From NCBI GenBank assembly GCA_003864495.1, contig PEDN01001370.1:284844-348843 (forward strand): 64,000 nt of DNA, in the 5' to 3' direction. Positions 47,123 to 60,400 of this stretch are shown piece by piece. The position numbers and the translations under genes are program-made. The notes under the pieces were generated by a model. That model was not told the origin of the DNA and made no database searches. It saw only the letters and a program-made list of their open reading frames with translations. Positions within the stretch are counted from its first letter, which is position 1; every line of letters starts with the position of its first letter. Source of the DNA: Nemopilema nomurai (Eukaryota > Cnidaria > Scyphozoa > Rhizostomeae > Rhizostomatidae).

Positions 47123-50100
47123 ATTATTTTAGGTACGGCAAATTGTTTTTAGCCCGGGAAAGAAAATAAAGCACAATTCGTCGAAAGATGCTACAATAGC
47201 ACGGGATTAATAGAATTTTTAACATGAATTAAGCAGCGGAATGACAAAAGTAAATTGGCTTTCATTTATTATTCATTCAAATAGCCCAGACAAACCGATT
47301 GAACAATATCTGGTGAGTAGACAAGAAGCAACCGAATCAAAATATCGACATAATCCATCGATCAATTGTCATAGGCAACACTATTCAGTGGCCATACCAA
47401 CACGAAAGAAGCCACACTTTGCTAAAATCTTGGACCAAAATAAAAATTGGCACATAAAACGAAAATGGCAAGTGCCAGCCGAGTAGACTGGTTTGAAGTT
47501 CACCCACTTAGGAAGCATATGCCTTGGAGGAAAACGTCCATCAAACTAAATCGTCCGATGATTAAATGCATTTAGTTGACTCTGAGCTGTATTCGAAAAC
47601 CAAGAGACCTTTTGTGGTGAAAAACGATGCATTGAAATGTGAACTTGGAAAACCTATTGTCTATTGACGGTCCTTCTTGCACCCTGATGCCTTTATTTCT
47701 TTGAAAAAGTATTCTGTTACACAAAGATGCATTGGTGGAAGCATTTTCTACAAATTGCTTTACAGATTGTTTCATGAATCTCAAAGGACGAAAGTCGCCT
47801 CAAAGTAACAAGTGTTTATCTATGCCCTTGAGCGTGGCGAACTATTTCTGGTAGTCTCTCACAAGCTGAGTAATTGAGTAGATTCGCAAACTGTTTTTTT
47901 GAATTTTTTGCAAGAATTTGTCAGAAATTGCTACTTTGTCATCAAAAAGCCTTACCCATAACTTTCTCCCATGCAACTGTGGGCGTTGTTGAAGATGTGG
48001 TGAGAAAGTCGGGTAGGCGTTGGAGAATATAGTGTAAAGGCACATTTTGAGGTGGAGAGCCGTACCGCCAAAATACTGTTAATCACCATGATATGACGAA
48101 ATTTTGTTTAGCTTCATTTCACTCCCATATATATCCAATAAACCGTCGCAATCATATCGGTGGATTCATCAACAAAATTTGCCTGACTTAAATCATCAGT
48201 CACTGTTTATTTGAGAAGTTAATTCTAGTCTTGATGCAGTTATTAAGCAAAATTAAAAAAACTTGAAAGGAAATTATACGATTTCAGAGCTTCTACCCTT
48301 ATATTGAAGAGTCCCCAATATAGTGGGCCTCTCTGAGTAAATTAGACTAGATAAACTAAAGCCAGTATTCTTAACGGTCATTTATTCAATGCATTTGCCA
48401 AATTATTTCAAATGAAAAGAAATCAAAACCCTATAGAAACCCAAACTTTAAGTGCAGGATACCTTGGAAAATGAACAATAGATTTTCCAACTTGGTAAGT
48501 AACCAAGCTGACGCAACGTGTTTGCGTAAGTTTACACTCGGCACACCGCATCATATGATTCGATATCGAGCGCATCAAGTAAAAACCATGCTTGCTTGGC
48601 TCTGAAGATGTCAGTCTATGTAGAGCAGAAGAACATATCTCTCTTGGCTGATAAACACCGTTGTTTCTAACTCGAAGTGAATTAGAGAACTTGCCTGCCG
48701 ATAACTTTAGGCAGACCAGAGCTACCGCTTTGCAGCTACAGAAATTGACGAGGTTGTGAATTTGTAGAATGAGACAAAACTGATAGTAATCTTCAAGTAG
48801 AAACCGAAACTAAAACCGCAATATTAATGTCGAAACTAAAGTTCTTTGCACTCGCAAGAAGTGATGGGCGTCGAAAAAGAAGTCAAATTGTACTCACAAC
48901 CATGCTTATTGGCAATGCAAGTCCATTAACGACATTTTTTGGTCGCACGAGTGATAGAATCTTTCCTGACGCCATTTCACGTCCCTTTTGTACTGCATCT
49001 AGAATCAAAGATCTTCAATGAATGAGAAGAAAACATTGGGTGATGCCCCATGCCGATTGCCACGGTGGCATAAAAAGGTATTATTCATCGTAAATTGAAT
49101 TAATTCTTGAGGCACTACAATGCGCCAGCGAGAACAATAGCCTGGTTAATGCCTTCCTGAGGCTTTTGCATGCCTACCCTCCCAAATAGCAGCTAAAGGC
49201 ATTCGCAGAGATCGCTCTGTTTGAAAACCTTCGGACAACAGGCCATGTCTTTGAAATTCCACAGGCGCGCAGGCAAATGCTGACCTTACCAAAAACAGCA
49301 CTTGTTGGTATTCCACCAGGACATTCAATACCTACCTACAGGACAATGTGCAAACATACCAACCTTCTAGTTAACCCTTGCACCTTCTTCACTGACAAGC
49401 CCCGCACGGTTTCTCACCACCAAAGCGAAAACTAGCGAATCAGTTTTCTCGGAACCCTCGAACTAAGTGTACAATAGTAACAGCCTTCTAGCTGTATGAG
49501 TGCAGAGATGTGGTATTATCGATGAAATTGCGAGATTAAGCGAACTTGACATGGCATGTAAAAGAAATTCTCAGCCGAGTCATTTGTTTGTGTTTCCTTT
49601 CATCAACATAGCACTCAAGTGCTGTAAGCTCGGTAGGTTATGAACGACAAAACACCCTTTTCCTTTTCGAAAGCGATGTTATCGTCAACTGCCCGTGCAA
49701 AACCGTGAGGCTTTTGCTTGAACGATTGCCTGTGGTCGATTGTCTACTTAAACAAGTAAATTTTTGTTTTTGAAGCTGTTTCTGTGAAAATCCAGTATTT
49801 TTGCCCCTTGCCTCATCTAAACAATATGTGACATTCGAGAAATTCTGTTTTAAAGCAGAAATGACAGAAATACAACAAGTCACTGTAGACAATAATGGCA
49901 TTGGGGCAAAGAGCGTTTCCATGAAAATTGGCAGACAAGATGACCCTCTGGAGTCATTATTGCGTCATCAAACTTCTAGATAAGCAGTCTTTATAGAGGG
50001 CTGTTGCCTCTTTCCTAGCGACTGCAATTGAAATTTAATAATCACCACGTAGAGAATTCTGTATTGCTTCGACGTTTGGCATTTGCGACTTTTCAAATTG

Positions 50101-51278
50101 CATCAGCAAGAAGGGTTTCAAAGTAAGACGATAGAGAGTGAGAAGAAAGTCCTTGAAGAGCTTGAAAAAGACCATAGCCAACGGCACGAGACTTGCCTCT
50201 TCGGCAACAAAATACTTCATAGTTTTAGATTGTTTAGCTTTGTCCCGGAGACTGCTTTCCACCAGTTTTCAAATATATTTGTAAAATAAAAGAACTTTTG
50301 ACTAGATATTATGCCAAAACACTGCATGGTAGACCCAGCATTTGCGTCATTAGCTTTGAACCGCAATTGCACCAAAACTATGGCACATACAATATGGGTA
50401 GGGTAACACACGTTTTAATCAAAGATATTTCATGCAGAAGCCGACGGGAGTAGAGCACTCAACAAAATATCGGAACATAAACAGATAGAAACTGCATCTA
50501 CTCCTTAATGCTTGACGTTAATACAGAGAGGCAACTGTTAATTGGCAAAAGGAAGACAAATTCTAAGTGGAGCGAGAAAGAGAGAGGGTCAAGAGAATCA
50601 AAAATAGAGCCATTGCGCAGGAGACGCGGGATCTAACAGTAGCTGCTTCAAAGCAAAGGGGAGCAGAGAAAGAGGCAGAAAGCGACGCGGAAAGAGAAGT
50701 ACATGACTGGCAATGCAGATGAAACCATGCACCACTCGAGAAAGAGCATCGGGGTTTGCTTCAACAGCAGCCATGTTTTGAACAGTGAGACACCGCCGTG
50801 GCAAGACTGGGTCTAAAGTCACATGATAATGAGTCTAAACACGACCTCACACAATACTCGTAGGTGATAGCGGCACTGAATTAAATGGGGAATTAAATTG
50901 TAAAATATGAAATGAAAAGCTTTTAATGAATTGAAAGGGAGAGGAAATAGCGAAAAAGGTGGTTTAAATATCTGATTATCTTTATTTTATGCAAATCTTG
51001 CATCGGTTCAATTAAAAAGGTATTTACATCGAGACTAAGAGATATTGTCTGTGAAGGCAGCTCAAGGCATTTGGAATAACAAGAATCAGAATACGTGATG
51101 CTAGCTGCATTAAGATAGGAATCTCTGCATTATTGTTTTCTAGGTGAGATGGGCATAAACCACGTGGAGTCAGTCGTGTTATAATTGACCGCTATATCTC
51201 GCAAAGCGGTAGTTGACGCGCGCGCTTACAGCAGTCCGGGTCAATAAATTGAAAAGGCAAGTAAATTATAAGACTTAC
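47123..51278. other. Intergenic, no supported gene
   Basis: Several 60-95 codon frames on both strands (for example 49638-49922 and 50083-50289) have no domain or consistent splicing. No RNA gene recognised. Confidence 0.4.
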
Positions 51279-51367
51279 CAGAAACGAGGATGAGCCAAGA
51301 GTGCCAAGCGACAAGACAGCGAGGCTAAAGAAGGAAGTCCCCGACCTCCGGAGAGAGCAACGACATT
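51279..51367 (-). other. Possible internal exon of an unidentified minus-strand transcript
   Basis: An 89-base segment is bounded on the minus strand by a pyrimidine-rich acceptor (ACGGGTTTTTTGCAG) and a consensus donor (TTTCTG|GTAAGTC). Two frames are open through it. One begins NVVALSGGRGLPSLASLSCR and ends in phase 2. It could be coding, or an untranslated exon of a non-coding RNA. No partner exon was found. Confidence 0.25.
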
Positions 51368-54266
51368 CTGCAAAAAACCCGTAAAAGTCTGAGTGAATGA
51401 GGGCAAAAGCCGGTATGGTCGACTTCATACACGTGATTGCCTTTAAGGGGCTAAGGAACGCACTGAAGCTGGTGTTTTCCCATAGGATAATAAGATATAA
51501 GAGAATACTGAGAGAATCACTATTCATTTGGCACCGTCATTATAGGGAATCACTTTTGCTTGGGATCAAGACAAAGGCAGCACAATATGATGTATGAATT
51601 CTCTCGACTGAATATGCACGTATCCAGCCGACAAAGGACGCAAAGCAACGGTCCGCTCGAATCCAATGTACCTTGTTCCCAGCTTTATTTTTGTAAGTTT
51701 CTGGCGAATTCATAGGGTATAAGCAAGGGACACTGAAATATTCATAAGAGTAATTGTCGGTTATGTTTGTGGGCCACGGAGTCTAATTAGTGTTTTCTTC
51801 TCTCGAACATCTTTTTGGCCAAATTTGCGCCTGCGGGAAACAGATCTTCCACGTTGATCAACAGATTCTGGGGTGTGACGTACGGGCCTATTTGTACACT
51901 CCGACTGCTTCGAGTAAATGTTCATCACGTATGAGTCCAATTACTACCAAACTTCTTGCGCTGCCCTGTTGCCATCTTGTCTTCATTATGACTTCGGAAA
52001 TCAAAAGCCCTGCCGAAACAGTCAAGTCACACGCCTTGAAACAGTCACAAATCCAAATTAGTTCTGTCTCTGTCTGAGCGGTGCCTTGCTTGTAGGGAAA
52101 GGTGCATAGGATGCGACTCCTGTCTTCAAGGCAATGACTTCTTCTGTTGATCAGCAACTGTGACAACACATTAATTGTTCCATTTCCCTTTGGCAAACTC
52201 AGATGGAGTCCAGGACTCCGAAAGAAGAGCACCCGCTCATTTTTCCTTTCTCAGCAACAGGTCACTTGGCTTCTAACGGTGGCTCATTTTCAAGCTTGAT
52301 TCTAAAGACGTGCACTTAAGTTCTTGAAATCGACATTAAAAATCCAAATTTTAAACATTGTTCACAGTATTTTTTTAGATATTTGGAGACATTATTTAGA
52401 CGCTACAGGGTCATTTTTAGGTATAGTCCCAAAAGCTACCCTTGCCATATGTGTTCCAAAACTGATGCAAAGAGAAAGGGGCTACTTATCAAGTAGCGAA
52501 CTGTGTATTTTCATACGCCCAAGTGTAAAACAGTTCAGTCAAAACGTGATTTTCGGCGTTCAGCGCTCTTTTGACAAGGCTTCGAACCCTAGTAGCTTCG
52601 AGTTGCAACTGCCATTGAGTTTATACTAACCAACAGATAACAGCTTGTATTGGCCATGTGATCTATTCGTATTTATACTAGCGAATGTACGACCAACACG
52701 GCAGAATTCACCAGTGATTGGGCAGCATTCTTGTTACGAGGCTTAGTGTCGTCAATACGCGGAACAGAGACTTGAAAGCTTCGGTTAAACACACATGCAT
52801 TAAGGATTGGTGAGAAATCAGAGAAAGATAGGGGGCATTTGAAAAAGTATTTAAGGGGTAGATCTTCTAGTGTTTTAATTGCAGGAGCATTCATATTGAG
52901 TCTCGCCTTGACACGGATTCCGCTTATCGCGCGAAGACGTTGATCTAAGAGAACCCGCCCGCAACAGACAAAGGAGATGCACTGTTAGAGAGGGGTCATT
53001 TAATCTCTTTTTGAATTATTGAAAAGCACAGCTGCATTAACGCACGCTGCAGCGACAAGACGGATTGCTGTTACTTCACAGCTCTACGCATGCCCTTCTT
53101 TGATGTTCAAACTGCTGCGGTGCGCGGATTCTCGGTTTTCACGCGCGGCCTAAGCCTATCCGCCAAAGGCTCGTGTCCGGCTTCATCAAATCAAAGGCAA
53201 GGCAGCTCCTCGCCGCTGCATGTCATGTTTTTGTTGGAATGATTGCACGTGTTCAAGATGGCGCCTATTCGACGTTTGTTGCCTTCACTTGAAGTCAAGA
53301 GCTCATTAAGCAAAAACCCCAATCCTTACCTTCCTGCCAATTGCTTATTAACAAACTAAAAAATTAGTCGTGGCAGACTCAGCCTAATACCTCTTAAAAA
53401 AAACTGAGAATTTTAAATGTTAGTAGCCAGCAACAAACTGTTTGGGTCTCAGAGGTTTGGCACTTAATTCTAAGCATTTGTTTCTAAATTTTTGCATGAC
53501 ATAATGCCACACACAAAAGGATTCCTCCCTTTGTAAAAAGCAATCAATCGACAACCACTAGACAACAGGACGGTTGCACTGAGCATTGAAGGGGTTGCTT
53601 AGCTCCCGATAAAATCTAAGTATATAAATGAGAAGAGGCTTTTGGTGCTGCTCTCTTCAAATAGGGTGAGCTTTTCAATCCAAAGTTCAGATGAGCAAAG
53701 CATCATGAGACAGTATGCTTATTTACTGACTACTTGGGAGAGACAAGCTTGTGGAGAGGGCTAAACTCCGTTTTCTTTGCCTTGATAAATTTTCTGAGAT
53801 TACAGGATCAAATATCTTTTTGCTTTTCTTACCAAAGCTATTTAGAACAAAACATACAAATAAAATTACAGGAAAGAATCCCACAGTACTTGGTTTTCTA
53901 ATTGTAATTCGGAATCTATATTCTTTAGAAGTGTTGCCGATGTCTCCAATACATTCCAAATATTATATGTAGCAAGCCTTGAGCAAAACTTTCATATTCA
54001 GAGTGGTACACAAGTGTTAGAAAATCAACAGTAAAATGTTCCGGTTGATGTTGTGAAGGAAAATGTGACCGCAAACTGGGCCTTAAAAATTGGGACAAGA
54101 TCGACGAAATCAAAGATAAGCAAGAAATCTGAACTAGATCTAGAAATGCCATTTGATAATTATTTATAGCTATCGTTCATCAACAAAACATAGTAAAACA
54201 ACTGTCATTAGCTATTGCTAAAAAACAACTGACAATTCAATTGCTAACTGGCAAAGCTTGCAGCTA
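51368..54266. other. Intergenic downstream of GCN1
   Basis: This is downstream (3') sequence of GCN1. On the minus strand TATAAA occurs about 105 bases after the GCN1 stop, near 54158-54163, and might act as a variant polyadenylation signal. A CpG-richer patch at about 53040-53280 contains CAAGATGGCGCC at 53254, a YY1/translation-start-like word. No continuing gene could be built from it. Confidence 0.4.
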
Positions 54267-54401
54267 TCAATTTTGTTCTTTTGGGGCCTCAAATGGGTAG
54301 TCTTCCCTTGTTTCACAGGACTGCAACAGTTTGTTCAAAGTGACTCTTCGAAACTCTGCCAATCGTTCACTGACGTCATTTGGAAGAACTTCAAGCAATT
54401 C
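54267..54401 (-). CDS. GCN1: GCN1 last coding exon
   Basis: Acceptor GTTTGCTCCTCCGCAG, then ELLEVLPNDVSERLAEFRRV, TLNKLLQSCET and a divergent tail ending PKEQN, TGA at 54267-54269. It aligns without gaps to human LSKILDVASLEVLNEVNRRSLKKL. Confidence 0.88.
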   Translation of the reverse strand, partial: ELLEVLPNDVSERLAEFRRVTLNKLLQSCETREDYPFEAPKEQN

Positions 54402-57400
54402 CTGCGGAGGAGCAAACAAAACTTTTATACATACGCGAATCAATGCTAAACACAAGGGAGCTAGGGCCTATATCAGCTCAAGCAGAATGAATAACAGTAT
54501 CGCTTTGATTGAAATCTTTTTGCATGCATTTGAAACTTGTGAAAATAATGGAATTGTTTAAGGCGAAACATAAAAGAGGGGCGGCGAAATTTGCTTTGAA
54601 ACTTGCTCAATGACAGAATAAAATGGGTGCGATGATGACGATTTGGTGCCCTGGTTGAACTGGAAGGGGGATCCTTAACAAGAACTTAAGATTGGTCATC
54701 ATAATACAGGTTAGGTATGAAAAATTCTAAAATTTCCTCAAGGAAGAAACAGCACTGATTCGAGAGTATCATGTTTTGCAAAGAGAACACAAGTTGTAAC
54801 ATGTGACTGCCCCATTCGAATTTATAGTACCGGCCAACTACCAGGGTAGATGGAAGTGCTCATCCAAAGTGGATAAGATTAGAAATAAGCTGCTGGGTGC
54901 GGCTACGGTCGGTCGTGGGTGTGAGGCACAAAGCCTTGGTTGAGATGCGGCAGCGGCCCTGTAGTGTGGGAATAATTGCGCCCCGAAAGGCCTGCTTCGG
55001 TGTTAACAGTCTGTTCAGCGTGACCGTGTGCAACAATACAGATGACACCATTCAGAAGACACAGTGACCGCAACGCTCCTTCGCCCATGTAGGCAGATCT
55101 GCGCCCATACCAAAAAAGCATAATCTAGATGCACAACCGTAATACTAGCTCACGGCTGATGAATTAACAAACACTTCGTCTCCACTCAAAATTAGCCTAA
55201 TGGAGCACGCGGTGGGAGATCGGCCCGCTGGCCACAAACATTTCTTGTTTATGGGAAACTGGCCACTCATTCGATTGGCCCGTTGCAGCGCCTCCGCAGT
55301 AAACGCTCGGGTATTCAAGGCCTTGCGGAAGGTGTTTTCTGTACGAGTGAATCATCGGGGATGCTTGTGTTTCGAATTTAGAGAAAGCAGTTCGATACGG
55401 CCTGGACGGGAGAATGATAAACCCACAAGAAATATCATTTCAGCAAGTTGATAATGCCATGTATTACTTTGATGTGATACAGCAGGGTGGGACTCCTTTG
55501 CAGCGCAAGGAACACAGCAGAGTCACCGTAAAGCCGAGCAGTGACATTGGCCAGCGGTCTATCCGGCTACTGTTTTAGATCTGTTGGGTGTTATAGCAAT
55601 ATCAACTAGAATGCCACCGTTGGACAGGTACGATAACTCGACTGATAATAACATGAGCACTTTTGCCAGTTTACCTTGGGTCATCACACCGTAAAGTAAA
55701 AACATACGAAACTTGTGTTGCACTTCAGATCTGATGAAGATAGCTTCACAATAACTACCGCACAACTTATCTGCATCGACGATAGGTCAAGTAGGCCTTT
55801 TAATGTCGGAAAGCCGGCAAAATTACAAGAATGTCGCAAAGAGAATAGCATGGCTTATCTGAGCCCCCTGCTGAGCACCTAAAGTCCATCGACATGGGCT
55901 CGCAGGATTACATAATAACAGGGGGGTATTCCAAGATAATAACAATGCTTTGGCAACCTGAAGTTGAAAAATCTTGATAGGCCCCACAGAAATTCACTGA
56001 ATGAAACGAAAATATCTAAGACGCGACTTGTGCCCAATGCCAGGCTGGCATTCAACACAGTCTTTGAGACGGAGGGATTCAGAGCAACAAGTTTTTTATA
56101 CCAAAAATAAAAACAGAAGAACTGCCGTGGAATTGACACGATGCAGGAGCGAATAGCGTGTTTCTAATGAGTTTATCGCCAACATGGCATTGACGAAATG
56201 TAGCAAGTTTTCGCCAAATGTTTTGCAGCGCAGAAACGTACATGCCTCCGAGCAAAGAGAAGTGCGATTAAGTTTCCATCTGCCAAGAAGGATCTGCCTA
56301 TTCAAAGAGCTTCTCGCAAAAAATCAGCTAGTCTTATACAGATAGAAATGCCACAGATATTTCACTTTATTCATGGCATAAGCCCGTACAGTTTTTCATG
56401 GCACAACACGCTTAAAACTGTGCACAAATCCTTTCTGCATCTGCTAAAATGAAATTTGATGTCGCTGAAGTTATATTTGAAGAAAGGAGAGATTAGGGTG
56501 TGCGAAAAAGAAAGAAAAGATGACATGGCACTCTCGTATCACGCTGAAATCTGACATTGGATATCTAACAATGTCATGGCAGGGGGGCACAAAGGGGGCA
56601 GCCAACATCGTGGAGTTCGAACGACTGCACCAGAGCACAATGGCAAATCAGAAGACGTGCTACGTAGTTCGAATACAGGCCCAATCATCAGCGTCCTCTT
56701 TGAGGGTACAAACAATTATCAGCTCACACTGGTGGAACGACAGAGGCTTCTTGAAGCCGCCACTAGGAAAAGGTTCTGGGATAAATCTAAAGAGACGAGA
56801 TCGAAGCTTGAGAGATCCAGGAATGGTTTCTTACCTCGTATTTCTGATCGCCATCCCGAAGTGACAAGAAAGAAATCAATGCAATTCAGACATTGCTTTG
56901 ATAGACGTATTGCGGTCTTTGCAGCATGCCATTAGTTCATGAAGCAGAGCTGACGAAACGTTTGAATCCAAAAGACCCGGCACTCGTCTGGCAACATAGT
57001 CGATGGTCTTCACTGCCGCGAGTCGCACGTCATTGGAGGAGTGCTGCAGAGACTGCGGAGGAGAGAATCGCGCTTACAGAAAATATGGTAGTGATAAGAA
57101 GATATAAAACATTTAAAAGTGAGATGACAAATGACATCAAATCAAAAATAGCTAGAGAAACAAGCACATATGAAGGTGTCACGAAAACACTTCTAAGCAA
57201 CTGAAAATAAAAGTCTTCTTCGTGGATATTAAACCCATGTATTTGAAAATTCCAATCTGAATGGGCGGATGACAGATTGGTCTAGAAATAATATGTGCGT
57301 TACGAATCACTGGAGAGCGAAAAGAATGCCAAATAACTAAAAGAAAGTCTTTGGTTCATTTTGTTACTCGATTCTTCATCTCTCGCTTCTTTTTCTTATT

Positions 57401-60400
57401 CTTCATTACTTGTTCACATTTTATATTCTTGATTCTTTAATGTAAAGCGTCATTAAACCGACACCACGTGGCTCTTCCCTACTCGAATGATGCATGTGCA
57501 TCTACGATTGACAACAAACGCCTTCCAGGTTACCAATGTCTTATAAATGATTACGTAAATATAATATAATGTCCAATCCCGCTAAATCTGAAGCCCAATC
57601 ATCAGTGTTGTGTACAAACATGATTGCAATATTAAAATTATAATACAATAAAATACATTCGATCTTAATGCATCCATCATTCAGATTCAAGCGGAGGAGC
57701 AGTTTCTCAAGCAACATTCATCAGGCATAATTTTCAAACCGTAAGTAGTGAGTACTTTCAGGGCACCTGATTGGTCTGTTTGGTAAGGAGAAAATAGATG
57801 TGATCAGTGCTGACCACCAATCAAAGACTTGAAGCCTACACCTATTCACCATTCAACTTCAACTACTTGAGCTTGCAAAAAGTCTCCTTTTCTACCAGTC
57901 AATCAGGATTGAAGTTTGATACTTGATCCAAAGTGCATGACCACAGATGTTATCAATACGAGGGTGAGAGGGTGATGGAAACTATGCCTCTTCATCCAGT
58001 CCGTCAAAGCACATACCTCAGGACAATGCAAAAGACAATAAATGCATGCAAAACGCACTGCCCAGGAGGCATTTCTGGCATTGCAATGCCGCCTTAGATG
58101 CAGAAGTAAACAGGAAATGCCGGGTCGTTTGGGCAAATAATACGATAACTCTCCTTGTTTCGCTTCATAATGAACTCTATGGGACATTGCAGCTAAAGGA
58201 AGGCAAAGTTTTGAATGTTTAACTCTATGATCGTAGCGTCAGATACAGAAAAATGGGATCTATTCCAATAAGATCCACTCTAATAAATTCATTTTGGTTG
58301 GAGATAGGGAAATAATTGTTGAAAAACCTAATTTTGTGTCTAGTGTCTAGGTCGATTGACAGGCGAATAACTGCCTCCAAAACACCTGGTCAAACAATGA
58401 TGGTTTACTAAACACCCATTAGAGGGTGACAATTGTAGACTATTTAGACTACAACCGAAAATCGGCTTGGTAGAGTGCTCGTTCTTGTCCAATTGACACT
58501 TCTTTGCAACCTGGACGACACGAATTCAATACGCCAACAAATACATATTGTCAGAAGTTGACTTTTCATGAATCATTTGAAGTGATTTTCTTCTCTTTTG
58601 CATACACAAAGAGGATAAAACTTCTAGTCCAGCATCAAGAAGTCGACAGATAAAAATCTGCTCCGAAGCCTTTCGGTTTCTAAACAGAAAAAGGCCACTT
58701 TCGAAGCATTTGGTAAAGAGAAAAAGTCCACTTTTGGTAAACAAATGAAACATAAGGTTTACGGGAAATCACTTTGTGTATAAACCTCAGCGGGTATATC
58801 CTTAGAAACGAGGCTGCAAGTCGATATCACACCAGGACGCCATTGTGAAAGAACAATGACGTAAGACGTACTGATAGTGCCACGCATGCAATTAAGAGAC
58901 GTGTATGCGCATCAAAGCAAGAATGCCATTAAGGTATTAAGGTCACTTATCGCATTGTTATTTGAAGCTGTAAACACGGAAGTAAGTCGTAAGCAAAATC
59001 AATTAAGTGATTAGGCGACTTGAATAGGTGGCTAAGGAAACCAGCAAACTGCTTGAGGTAGTTCAAATGACGATGGAGCCTAAAATTGCCTTGCTAATCA
59101 ATGCATCCAATTAAGCGAGCTGCCGATTAAGTAATCGCTTCCGTTCTCTTCATACAGCACAATAGGGACATTGCGTGATTACTTAGCACTGATTGCCATA
59201 GAAACATCAAGTTCATTTAAAACATCCCACACCAAATTTCTCATTGCCAGAATGAGCCTCCGCTTCAAAAAATCTGGGATTCAAAACGAGACTGACAGAT
59301 AATTGCGGCTACTGTCTGTTGTTGCGCAAAATGGCAGTCTGAGAAATCCTTTCTCTTAAAAACAACATGACGTAATCAGAGAATTGCAAGCCCTTTTAGA
59401 TATAAGTGTTATTTAATGACAACTCGAAGAAAAACGTTTTCAAGCAAGGAGAGAAAGATTAACAATATGACAACATCAGTCTTGCTGTTAAGTCTTTATC
59501 GTTCAAATGTTCATGACGTCATATACGGGCCTGAACGAAATTTCTAAGGCAACTTTTCAAAGACGCCGCCAAGTTTTGACAGACATTCGAGTGGTCAAAA
59601 GGCACCTTCAGAATAGAATGCAGGTTCTCAGTTCTCAGCAGTGGAAAACTGTGGTTGCCCTTTCACGTTCGATTAGATCCCTGGAATTTCATTATAAGTC
59701 ACCCACAAAAGTAGATTGTGCTTCAGCTCTGGGAATCATTCCCTGATCGAGAAAAAGACCCTTTATACATGCAGCAGCACCAACAAAAAGCAAGTTGCTT
59801 AAAGCTTTCAGTACGATCCTAATTCAACCCTGGCTGGGAATGAGCTCTGCCTAAACTTGCTTCAAAATTCTTCTTCCCGTGTCTTTCTGATGATTTATTT
59901 AGGCCATCGTGGTTTAGCTCACGAAAGACCTTCTTCGTCCCGTCAAATATTCCACAGTCTTTCAATCAACTCTGAATCTAAAATGTCGTCCCTTCAAAAT
60001 GTCTACCTTAATCAACGTTCGTTTACTGTTTGATATCGACTGACACGCACTCATCCATTCTCTCTGGCCTACATTAACCAAAGCTCTTCCTTGGTTTAAT
60101 GGCGTTGGTCAGATACTATGTTTTCCATCATTGTCACAGATCTTCTTTCAGGAGGCTAACTCCATAGACAACTTAAAATACTATAAGGCATTTTCAGAAA
60201 TTGATACCACTTTGATAGAATCAAAATTCACTTTAGATCAGATGCTAAACTATCAGAAATATATTGTCTTGGCTAGGTAAAAAGTTCACAGCAGAAGGAA
60301 GCATTAGCTGGAAACGAATCATAGGAAAATACTTGGCAGTAACAGTATCAACAGCTTCAGTGGGCTAGTTATTAAAAACGGAATTCAACCAATCAGTTGG

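Noticed and set aside
53254..53360. CAAGATGGCGCC start-like word with a 33-codon frame
   Set aside because: The frame meets a stop with no good donor before it. It may mark a regulatory patch but not a supported gene.
57903..58187. Cys/His-rich 94-codon minus-strand frame considered as a retrotransposon zinc knuckle
   Set aside because: Cys and His spacing does not match CCHC or C2H2 patterns, and no reverse transcriptase motifs occur nearby.
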